Made by a program: the position numbers and the translations under genes. The notes under the pieces are model-generated. The model ran no database searches. It was not told where the DNA came from and saw only the letters and a program-made list of their open reading frames with translations. This document shows, piece after piece, positions 47,379-55,283 of a DNA stretch of 55,283 nucleotides (position 1 is the first letter of the stretch; each line of letters begins with the position of its first letter). Origin of the DNA: Planctomycetota bacterium (lineage in GTDB: Bacteria > Planctomycetota > Planctomycetia > Pirellulales > Pirellulaceae); NCBI GenBank assembly GCA_027619595.1, contig JAQCHP010000015.1:1-55283 (forward strand), in the 5' to 3' direction.

Positions 47379-47521
47379 AACAAGTGTTCGTTGCGATTAA
47401 CCAGGATAGTCCCCTCACCTGTATGTGTATTGCCCTAACTGCCGGACTGTCAAGTAGGACTATCTGTTTTCGCGGATATTGCAATAGTAGGCTTATCGAG
47501 CCGAAGATCGCGTCGGTGGCT
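47379..47521 (-). other. attI: attI-like site, copy 3, with outward promoter
   Basis: Third homologue, ending at AAC 47379-47381. The promoter pair is TTGACA (47453-47448) and TACACAT (47429-47423) with an 18-base spacer, directed at the phosphatase-like gene. Beyond the AAC the sequence differs from both other copies. Confidence 0.72.
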
Positions 47522-47620
47522 TCTTCAAGCAGGCACACCTTATGGTGAGTTGTTGCAAAATCTTGCAGACCATGACATCGCGTGTGATCTCAATTATCTC
47601 TGGGAATAACGCGATTCATG

Positions 47621-47704
47621 TGCCGCCCTCCGGGCTGGAGAGTTTCATTGTCCGCGGTCCGGTGGCTTACGCCACCGGCAGGGATCTGTCGCCCTCCGGG
47701 CTTT
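47621..47704. repeat. Hairpin repeat with GCCCTCCGGGC boxes
   Basis: TGCCGCCCTCCGGGCTGG, then CCGGTGGCTTACGCCACCGG (itself a palindrome), then TCGCCCTCCGGGCTTTTAAA. Elements of this type are known as abundant intergenic repeats in Rhodopirellula-like genomes (recall, not searched). The surrounding 290-base gap between attI copy 3 and the PEP-CTERM gene has no gene. Confidence 0.65.
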
Positions 47705-47812
47705 TAAAATTCGCCCCGACTCAGGGTCCCCGATGAGAATTGCGTTTTTTCACTTTGCCAATTTCGCTAAGACTCAATCCTTTACTTACGCATAATAGAT
47801 CAGCTGCGGAGT

Positions 47813-48651
47813 CTAGGTTGACCGCCGACGCGCCATCCACCCGTTTGCGGCGAGCATTATGACGACGAATCCCAAGTGGTTGGGTTCTGGCACTGTCCTT
47901 GCCGTAATCGTCATCGTGTTGATGACGAGGTTAGCATCACCAAAGTCAGTCTCCGTTCGCGGTGGTGGGTTGTAAATCGGCCGGGAAAGATCGTCAATCA
48001 ATTGACAAAAGCCATCGTCAAATCCGCCTACACAGTCCAGGTCGCTTGGATCAGGCATCTGTTCGTAGCCCACGATGACTCCGGGAATATCGATCAGGTC
48101 GACGTATGCCGAGGCTTGGGTTGTTCCCGACAACGCGGGGATCGGTGTCTCCATAAATGTCTGAGAGTGGCTCCAAGGGGCATTAAAGGCGCCAACGGTT
48201 TGGCTGTAGTGAAAAGTACTCGGGCCTGCCACCGCTACCGATCCGGGACGCTCGATGTTGTAAATTCCGGAAAAAGTGATCTCGTACCCAGTGATGATGC
48301 TGCCAGGCAGGGGAGAGAAACCAAAATTCGCCAAGTAGCTACCGAAGGAGTCCTCCGGGCTGAAAGAAGTCAACGAATTTGCCGACACAAACAAGTTGGA
48401 CCGCAAGTCGATCTGTGCCGAATCACCGACAGTGTTTACAGTGAAACCTGTAGGACTCAAGGTGATGATGCCTGCCCCGCCCCCCGGATTGCTCTCCCCG
48501 GATTGCTCTCAAAGACAAATGTTTCTGGATCATAGTCGATCTGTACAGACGTTCCGACGTGGCTCGTTGGCGCAGCAGTTGTTCCCCCTGCCGTGCACAA
48601 CAAGGTAATCACCGGCACAACACATGAGAGCGCAAACTTAGAAAACTTCAT
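47813..48651 (-). pseudogene. PEP-CTERM protein gene frameshifted by a 14-bp duplication
   Basis: The 5' part (from 48651) encodes a signal peptide (MKFSKFALSCVVPVITLLCT) and continues to FVFESNP. Two tandem copies of the 14-base unit CCCGGATTGCTCTC (48483-48496, 48497-48510, plus strand) then shift the frame, which ends at 48457. Removing one copy joins the parts in frame as FESNPGGGAGIITLSPTGFT. The downstream part ends with VPEPNHLGFVVIMLA and a basic tail RRRST, the PEP-CTERM signal for exosortase sorting. Both open frames are otherwise complete. Unless corrected by slippage it is inactive; a reversible phase switch is possible. Confidence 0.82.
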
Positions 48652-48908
48652 GACGGTATTCCTCTTGCAGATTAATCAATACAAAATTGCAACTTCGTAC
48701 AGCAAGCTGTCGAGGCAAACGAACACCGATTCAGTCGAATCGTTAGCCCCAACGGGTTCCCATTATACGGTTCGCATTAACAAATGCAAACTATTTCGCT
48801 GCCATTGGATACAGGGTCATCCGCAGATGGACTCGGCCGCTGTGAAGCCAATAAACGCGCATGGGGTGTGTAGTTAATCGCGGCCCGTCCCCGCGAAGGG
48901 ACAGTTCC

Positions 48909-51900
48909 TTATCGGTCCGCAATGGTGACATCAAACTCATCGGCGTTACCGCGCAGTTCGGGGGCATACATGGCGGAGGCTTGGGTCGGCAGGGCGCTGA
49001 AGGTCCCTGGCGTCTCTGCCCGCATCCGGTATGCCACGCTGTGTTTTCCCCGCGGCAACTGCCGTAAAAAAAAGACGACCCGGTTGTCGCGCAATTCCAT
49101 GTACGCGCCCAGCCCATCCTGCGTGTAGCCGCTGCGTACGTCCACGGGCTCCATACCCGCCACCTTCATATCTTCAAACATCACGTATTCGTAGTCGTTC
49201 TTGCTGTCGATCTCCAATTCAATTTCGATCAGATCGCCACTGCTCACGACAGCCAGATTCTCTAATGGTTCCCGACGGTACTTCTCCACGCGTTGTCCCG
49301 CGACTTGCCCGCGACCGCCGGCTACCGGGATCTCTTTTTCCTCTCGTACGAGCCGGAAAAAACGACGTCCCACTTTGACTTCCAGCCCTGCCGCCTTGAT
49401 CGGATCCTCCAACGTGAAGTGTGTCGCGTAGACGTTGAAGTAAACAGGTCCTTTGCCGCGGCGTCGGATCGTCACCTCATGCTTGCCATCGGTGACGTCC
49501 GCTCCGGTCAACGCAAATCGATTGTCGAACGTGAACAGATTTTTCGCATTGATGGTTACCTCGTGTCGTTTTTTCCCATCGACCAAGACTTCGATGCTCA
49601 TATCAGGCAACGTCTCTTGGCTCGTCTTCAAATAATCGGCAAATGCTTCGATGCAGATGGACGTGTCGCGTGTACTGTTCCAGTAGGTTGCATGCTTACG
49701 ATTATTGAGCAGATACTTGACAAGGCGTGGCGCGACGGCCCCCTGCGGCTCCGTCCGCGCGAGTAGTTTCAGGTAGTACGCGTTTGCTTCGATATCACTC
49801 CCGTGCCAATACCACCACGCCGAACCCTCGGGAAGTCGTAAGTACGCAGTATCGTTTTCGTCGTCTTGTACCAGAAACTGGTTGAGGTTGCGCAGGATCA
49901 TCTCAAGCCGGACTCGGTCCCCCGCTTTTTCGAACACCAGCCCCAGCATTGCCTTCGAGTACACCGAGAGATGGTTTCGGTCGCGGTATAAATTGTTGAG
50001 CATCTCGGCCGCGTCACGATTGGCATCGGAAAGGACCATCGCCACCAGGGCGTCCAGGTCGTCGGCATGGGACTTGTACGGATGCTGTTTTCCTGCCGCC
50101 CGTGCGAGCATCTGCAACTGCTCGGCCTGATACTTCTGCAGCCACTCTACCCCCCGTTCCAAAGTGTCCGGCACAATGGCAACGTCGTTTTGCTGTGCCA
50201 TCTGCAATCCGTGAACCACGACGGCTGTGGTGTGGGCGTAGCTTTGCTCGTAGGTCCCAGAGAACCAACCCCAGCCGCCATCCTGGTTTTGCATGTTGGT
50301 CAGTCGCTGAACGCCCTGCTTGACCATCCGTTCGACTTCACGTTTGTCGAATACAGGATTGCGTTCGGGCTTCCAGTCTGCTGGGCGCCATTGCGCAGCC
50401 CGTTGTTCGGCTGAACCTACTTCCTGGGCATTCAGGTTGGTTCGCTTCTGTAGGATATCGGCCAAATCGAGGTTCATTCGCTGCAATACGTTTTGCGTGA
50501 TGACCGTTGGCAGAAAGCGATTTAGCGTCTGTTCGGTGCAGCCGTACGGGTAGTCGACGAGATAGGGGAGTGCATCGACCATCGCCAGAGCGAGTGACGG
50601 CGAGTAGCGAACTTCCAGTAGCGATTGCTCAGGACGTCGCTGGGACGGCACCGTAAACTCGACCCTCTTTTCCGTGGCGTCGGGGCGTACGCTGCCTGCC
50701 CACGACTCGGTCTTCAACATTCCATGGACTTGCACCGGGAATTGCATTTCGACGGCGTCAGCGTCTTCATCGCTTTGTGCTTTCATACGAATAATTGCCA
50801 CGCCTTCGCGCACGGCGTCGACGGTCCAGTCAATTCGCTGTTGTCCACCAGCCGCCACAGTTACGACCTGTTGGAGGGGAGAACGTGGCCGAAGCGTTTC
50901 TTGGCCGGGTAACTCGAGCGAAACAGTGACCGACTTCTCCGTCGCTAGATAATTGTGTACGTTGGCCGAGAGAGTGACCTGATCCTTCTCGATGAAAAAT
51001 CGCGGCGATTGAAGACGAACGATGAGGTTCTTGGAGGTAATCATTTCTGCGGACCCGGCACCAACTTGGGTACCGCCCGCCATGCCCCAGACGCGTACCA
51101 TCCACGTCGTCAGATTCTCGGGCATCTTGAGTTTCACCTCGGCGACGCCTTGCGCGTCGGTCTGCAGAGCACCTACCCAGAGCGCGGTATCGGCGAACTC
51201 GGAGCGTACGGTCGGTTCGACGAGCGGCGTCCCTCCGTCTTCACCCCCTTCGTTAAGCCTCGAAACCGAGTCCTTGGAGACTGCCGCGCCCCCGGCATCT
51301 GCCGCCATGGGCGCTGCCATCTCTTCCGCGGAAAAAAACGCGTTCAAATTTTCCCTGCGGCCGAGTGCTCTTTTTGACAGGCTTTTTGGGGCCTCGCTTT
51401 GTTTGTCATCGGCTACCGTCGCACCAAAGATGCCCAGCGGCTGCATCGTGGCATCATTCGGAAGGGACAGGTTGAACGCTGTACGATCGAGGCTGCTTTC
51501 GGTCTGCGGTGAATGGTGGCGGCGCCATTTCCAAAAGAATTCTCGGATATCTGGCACGTTCGAGCCACCGGCGATGTACTCGACCGACTTATCGTAGATC
51601 GTGACTACGGTCGATCCGACGACGTTCTCGCCAAATGCATCGGTAACATGCACGCGGACCGAGGTCTCCTCGCCAGGCTTCAGTGCAGTCGCTGATGGCA
51701 ATACCTCGACATTCAGTGACTTTTGCGACGGGGGGACAACAATCTCCTTGGTTTCGTTGTGCACTTGCGCATCGGACAGCGTAAGGGCTTCGACAAAAAA
51801 GTTCGGCATGTCTTTCGTTACAACGGCAATCTCGGCAACCGTCGACTTGCCGTGAATCCTGAGCGTGCGGGGCGGGAGACAGACGCCGTTGGCTGGCCGC

Positions 51901-54900
51901 ACGAACAACAGCACCGTCGCATCGGGTCGGTCGGTATTGATTTGCAGACGCACCGTATCGCCGGGCGCATATTCGCGTTTGTCGGGAATCAATTCCAAGT
52001 CGTTGAAACGGTACGAACCGCTCTCGAATGCAGGACCGATGACAGTGAACAGGTAGCCCCCTTCGATCGTATGCCCTTGAGAATCGGTGACCGTGATGGC
52101 CAATCGGTACTGGCCCGGAGCTGCGGCCGTCAATGCCTGTTCCATCTGTCCGTCGGCGTTCGTTTCCACATCCCAACGCTCGACAGGGGTCTCGATCGGC
52201 TCACGTTGTGGATCGTAGGTGACCTTCATTAACGTGAGTTGTCCCTTACCCGACACCGGCTGACGGTCCATCGTTTGGGCCAACGCGGTCATATGGACTG
52301 TTTCGCCGGTCCGATAATATCCGCGATCGACCCACGTGTAGACTTTGAACGGTTTGCGCGCAACGAGTACCGTCCCCTGTCCGACAATCACGCGGCGTGA
52401 AGGGTCACGCACTTCAGCGGTGATGGAGTATTGGTGGTCTTGGTCTGGGTGGAGGGCTTTGGCAATCTGCGTGTCGATTTGGACTTGGGCCGTTCCATCG
52501 GGCCCGATGGGAACCTCCTGCTCCGCTACCAACTCCGGTGGATTCTGCGGGAACCAGCCCCACCACCATGGGATCGGGCGTACGCACCCGACCCAATTTT
52601 TCCAGCCTCGATACCACGGATAGTCGTAGGCGTACCACCAATAGCCTCCGCCATAACACCAGTCCCACGGTGCACGAGGATACCACGACTCGGTTTGCGC
52701 CGTGCGCATGATCTTATACTTGATTGTCCCTTCGGTGACCGGCCCGCCGAAATAGTACTGTGCTTTGATTGTGGCGGTAACTGATTCCCCTAGCATGACG
52801 GGCACTTTGGGTGCCTCGATTGTCACTTCAAATTCCGGCTTCTTGTATTCTTCCACGCGAAACATGTTCCCACCGACCTGCACCGAACCGTTTCGTAGTG
52901 CGAGTTGGAATTGCCCTAGACTGCAATCGGCGGCAAGTGTGAGTTTTCCCTCAGCGCCTCCGTAGGCATCGGTAGTCAATGTCTGTTCGTTGATTTTCTC
53001 TCCTTTGGCGTCGTACACCTCAACGACATAGGACTGTTCTGCAAACGCAGACGATTCTGATTGGTCGTATTTTGCTTGGCCGATCCAAAATTTGAAGTGC
53101 ACCGGTTGACCTGGGCGATAGACAGGTCGGTCGGTCATGAAAATTGCTTTGGTTTCGTTGTACTCTGCGTCGTAGTACTGGGCTGTCCAGACATGTCGAA
53201 ATCCATGGAACGCGAAGCGTCCGCCCCCCGGCTGGCCCGGACGCTGGTCTTTGGTTCTCGCGACGATCAGCCATTGATGATTATCCGGCTGATCTTTAGC
53301 GTCCGGAATAACTTGGCCGTCGTCGTTGGTGAATTCGGCGAACGACCGGACATTCACTTTGAATCGTGAATCGTCGTTCTGTGCAATTTCATAGCCAAAA
53401 AATTCGAGATTCGCGCGAGGGATTGGCGCGCCGGTGACCGCATCGGCTACGAAGTAGAGATTGGCTTTATCAAGGACTTTCTTGACGATGGCGGTGTCGG
53501 CGACCCAGAGGACAAGTTTGCTGGCGTTGCCATCTTGAAGCTGCGCTGTAATGAGATAGGCACCGGGCGCCTGCAATGGCGTAGCCACGGAAATGCGCTG
53601 ATCGAAATGATTCTCTCGCGGCTGCAGATCGACTTCCCAGGTCGCCACTTGTTTGCCAACGTAACGTTCTTCATTGCGCGTCACCATTCGGTGTCCGAGG
53701 TTTTCGATCTCGAGTTTGTCACCGTCGAGCCTACCGCGGCCTGCTTTGAGGTAGTCCTTCACGTCTTTCAGCAACCGCTCGACATCGATGGCCTGAGCTT
53801 GCAGACGGAGCTTTGTCGCGTTGCGGTACCGGTAAAGTAGTGTCGCTCCCTTTCCCGCTGGATGAGTGTCTTGGGACTCGAACTCGCCCCATCCGCGTAC
53901 GATTTGGTCGAGTCGCTTTTGTCGTGATCCCTGAGGATCGCCGAACCGCCGAATCGACTCGCGCCAGTAGGCCGCTGCGGCCGGATATTGGCGCCGGTTC
54001 TCACTGATTTCTGCCAACTTGTCATTGGCCAACTCCGCATACGGCGTTGATTCGTCTTTGGCGATCGCCTGATACAGCAACAAGAAGTTGAACTCGTCCG
54101 GGAGTCGTATCCGTTTAATGCCGTTGGCCAATCGAGCGATCGTCTCATTCTCCTGTAACGTGTGGAGTGCATAGGTGCCCGATTCGTCGTTTGGGGTATC
54201 CTTCTCGTCCGAGGAATGACGGAAAAGCGGATGGATGGGACCATGAGCAAGTGTTTGCTCGCCGAATTGCTGATACAAGAATGCGGCCAATTCGTAGCGA
54301 ACCTGCATCATCAATGGGGCATGATTTTCGACCGCTTCCTGTAATGCCCATCGCCAGCGTTCCCCGTCAGTCTTGGCTGTCTCCCAGCGTTCTGATGGGC
54401 GATGAAAGACCGGGGCGCCCGATTCGTCGACTGGTGCGCCGGTAGCCGACCGATGGACGTGATAGCCTTCGTCGTAGTCGGGGAGTTGCGACAGGTCGGT
54501 CAGATACTGCAGTCTCCACGCTTCGTAGTGTCCACGCTGATTTAGCAACGATTGGGCCAGCTGCAGGTACAGCGCCGCGACCTCCTGTTTTTGGTCGTCC
54601 AAGCGTGCCGAAGGGATTGCGGCAACCAGCAACTGCAAAGCACGAACTCGATCACGTTCGACCGCATGCACCATCCGCCCCCCACCACGATGCTGACCTC
54701 GTACGAATTTGCCGGCGATCAGGAAGCCGTGATGATCGATGTTCAGGTACTGTTGAGCTGCCGCTTGCAGGAGCCGCCAGTTGCGAGCATGGATCTGGAC
54801 AGCCTGTTCCAACAGTTCGTCTGCTTCGTCAATACGTCCGAGTTGCAACAAGCAGGCAATCGCTTGCCCCAGGTCGTTGCCAACTTGTTGCGGGTCAACT

Positions 54901-55139
54901 TGAGGGTCAGTGACGAGGCTGCGGTGCGCGACGTAGGCGTCTTTATAGTTTCCATCTTGCATGAGTTGAGCTGCCCTGGTCCGTTGCGGATCGTGATCGG
55001 GTGGGGCCGCCACACACGGACCTATGGCCGGACCTCCAATGCCACTCGAGGCCATGGCGATTGCCCAACATGCGATGGCGTGTAGGGTCCTACGCACCCT
55101 GGCGACAGGGAAATACAAAGTTCCGCTGGAAATGTTCAT
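48909..55139 (-). CDS. Alpha-2-macroglobulin family protein
   Basis: About 2076 aa from the ATG at 55139, after which a signal segment is seen (ARVRRTLHAIACWAIAMAS); the frame is open to 55199. The N-terminal third has TPR-like helices (AYVAHRSLVTD and IDEADELLEQAVQIHARNWRLL). Macroglobulin beta domains follow (AIFMTDRPVYRPGQPVHFKFW). About residue 1530 is the thioester motif in YPYGCTEQTLNRFLP. The alpha-toroid repeats follow (DGGWGWFSGTYEQSYAHTTAV). The C-terminal receptor-like domain ends with GKHSVAYRMRAETPG. Bacterial homologues act in the periplasm, probably trapping attacking proteases. No penicillin-binding-protein partner gene is seen beside it. Confidence 0.93.
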   Translation of the reverse strand: MNISSGTLYFPVARVRRTLHAIACWAIAMASSGIGGPAIGPCVAAPPDHDPQRTRAAQLMQDGNYKDAYVAHRSLVTDPQVDPQQVGNDLGQAIACLLQLGRIDEADELLEQAVQIHARNWRLLQAAAQQYLNIDHHGFLIAGKFVRGQHRGGGRMVHAVERDRVRALQLLVAAIPSARLDDQKQEVAALYLQLAQSLLNQRGHYEAWRLQYLTDLSQLPDYDEGYHVHRSATGAPVDESGAPVFHRPSERWETAKTDGERWRWALQEAVENHAPLMMQVRYELAAFLYQQFGEQTLAHGPIHPLFRHSSDEKDTPNDESGTYALHTLQENETIARLANGIKRIRLPDEFNFLLLYQAIAKDESTPYAELANDKLAEISENRRQYPAAAAYWRESIRRFGDPQGSRQKRLDQIVRGWGEFESQDTHPAGKGATLLYRYRNATKLRLQAQAIDVERLLKDVKDYLKAGRGRLDGDKLEIENLGHRMVTRNEERYVGKQVATWEVDLQPRENHFDQRISVATPLQAPGAYLITAQLQDGNASKLVLWVADTAIVKKVLDKANLYFVADAVTGAPIPRANLEFFGYEIAQNDDSRFKVNVRSFAEFTNDDGQVIPDAKDQPDNHQWLIVARTKDQRPGQPGGGRFAFHGFRHVWTAQYYDAEYNETKAIFMTDRPVYRPGQPVHFKFWIGQAKYDQSESSAFAEQSYVVEVYDAKGEKINEQTLTTDAYGGAEGKLTLAADCSLGQFQLALRNGSVQVGGNMFRVEEYKKPEFEVTIEAPKVPVMLGESVTATIKAQYYFGGPVTEGTIKYKIMRTAQTESWYPRAPWDWCYGGGYWWYAYDYPWYRGWKNWVGCVRPIPWWWGWFPQNPPELVAEQEVPIGPDGTAQVQIDTQIAKALHPDQDHQYSITAEVRDPSRRVIVGQGTVLVARKPFKVYTWVDRGYYRTGETVHMTALAQTMDRQPVSGKGQLTLMKVTYDPQREPIETPVERWDVETNADGQMEQALTAAAPGQYRLAITVTDSQGHTIEGGYLFTVIGPAFESGSYRFNDLELIPDKREYAPGDTVRLQINTDRPDATVLLFVRPANGVCLPPRTLRIHGKSTVAEIAVVTKDMPNFFVEALTLSDAQVHNETKEIVVPPSQKSLNVEVLPSATALKPGEETSVRVHVTDAFGENVVGSTVVTIYDKSVEYIAGGSNVPDIREFFWKWRRHHSPQTESSLDRTAFNLSLPNDATMQPLGIFGATVADDKQSEAPKSLSKRALGRRENLNAFFSAEEMAAPMAADAGGAAVSKDSVSRLNEGGEDGGTPLVEPTVRSEFADTALWVGALQTDAQGVAEVKLKMPENLTTWMVRVWGMAGGTQVGAGSAEMITSKNLIVRLQSPRFFIEKDQVTLSANVHNYLATEKSVTVSLELPGQETLRPRSPLQQVVTVAAGGQQRIDWTVDAVREGVAIIRMKAQSDEDADAVEMQFPVQVHGMLKTESWAGSVRPDATEKRVEFTVPSQRRPEQSLLEVRYSPSLALAMVDALPYLVDYPYGCTEQTLNRFLPTVITQNVLQRMNLDLADILQKRTNLNAQEVGSAEQRAAQWRPADWKPERNPVFDKREVERMVKQGVQRLTNMQNQDGGWGWFSGTYEQSYAHTTAVVVHGLQMAQQNDVAIVPDTLERGVEWLQKYQAEQLQMLARAAGKQHPYKSHADDLDALVAMVLSDANRDAAEMLNNLYRDRNHLSVYSKAMLGLVFEKAGDRVRLEMILRNLNQFLVQDDENDTAYLRLPEGSAWWYWHGSDIEANAYYLKLLARTEPQGAVAPRLVKYLLNNRKHATYWNSTRDTSICIEAFADYLKTSQETLPDMSIEVLVDGKKRHEVTINAKNLFTFDNRFALTGADVTDGKHEVTIRRRGKGPVYFNVYATHFTLEDPIKAAGLEVKVGRRFFRLVREEKEIPVAGGRGQVAGQRVEKYRREPLENLAVVSSGDLIEIELEIDSKNDYEYVMFEDMKVAGMEPVDVRSGYTQDGLGAYMELRDNRVVFFLRQLPRGKHSVAYRMRAETPGTFSALPTQASAMYAPELRGNADEFDVTIADR

Positions 55140-55283
55140 GGAAATTACTTTCGTTCCGAGCGCAAAGAATGACCGATCGATTTTCGAATCTCGACCCATA
55201 GACGATTCGACGGTGCAAAAAGTTCCCCAAGGCCCCCACCGCAGCTAAACAGAATCGTGGGTGGCGTTTTGACGTGACCTATC

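Overview
The window looks like planctomycete chromosome from the Pirellula/Rhodopirellula side of the phylum. That is inferred from family content: paired DUF1501 and DUF1549/DUF1553 genes, a DUF1559 prepilin-like protein, dockerin and PEP-CTERM proteins, an EF-hand protein, a large alpha-2-macroglobulin, and dispersed hairpin repeats typical of these genomes. It spans a chromosome-origin neighbourhood: dnaA, an AT-rich gap with DnaA-box-like sites, dnaN, a DUF721/DciA gene and gyrB lie in one minus-strand block (10.1-15.7 kb).

Layout. 0.1-1.4 kb: dockerin/PEP-CTERM surface protein. 1.6-4.2 kb: IS91-type element with its own tyrosine recombinase. 4.5-6.7 kb: an integron with an integron integrase, an attI-like site carrying an outward promoter, and a cassette encoding a small HExxH membrane protein that ends in a clear attC. 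6.9-10.1 kb: EF-hand protein and a DUF1549/DUF1553 gene broken by an in-frame TAG. 10.1-15.7 kb: replication block. 15.9-23.7 kb: conserved-type genes (FAD oxidoreductase, site-2 protease, penicillin-acylase homologue, tiny basic protein, response regulator, tRNA-Gly, lipoprotein, DUF1559 protein). 23.8-29.4 kb: a minus-strand accessory block (FAD monooxygenase, macro domain, alpha/beta hydrolase, broken small membrane gene, two uncharacterised proteins) with at least two attC sites but no integrase. 29.4-38.6 kb: a visibly GC-richer nitrate-assimilation island (NarK-type transporter, DmsB-DmsC fusion, NasA, NirB-NirD fusion), bounded by a truncated gene on the left and IS remnants on the right. 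38.7-41.0 kb: IS4 fragment cut by an IS256 element, then a possible group II intron remnant. 41.5-45.4 kb: DUF1501 and DUF1549/DUF1553 pair. 45.7-47.5 kb: two further copies of the integron attI/promoter module, each followed by one minus-strand gene (304-aa unknown; LMW-phosphatase-like) and then a dispersed ~115-bp palindromic-ended repeat. 47.8-48.7 kb: PEP-CTERM gene frameshifted by a 14-bp duplication. 48.9-55.1 kb: alpha-2-macroglobulin.

Main discovery: one integron system seems spread over ~43 kb beside the replication origin. Three ~145-bp attI-like modules share homology that stops at the G|TT crossover point, and each carries a -35/-10 pair aimed at the adjoining gene; only one has an integrase. 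Three ~92-bp attC candidates share an arm sequence, and two have bulged bases on one side. For two cassettes, the first bases of the cassette are exactly complementary to the R'' end of the cassette's own attC, as expected if each cassette was once a circle. A second repeat family (four full copies, one half, one degenerate inverted) repeatedly sits just 3' of these accessory genes.

All calls come from reading the sequence and translated frames; no database search was run.
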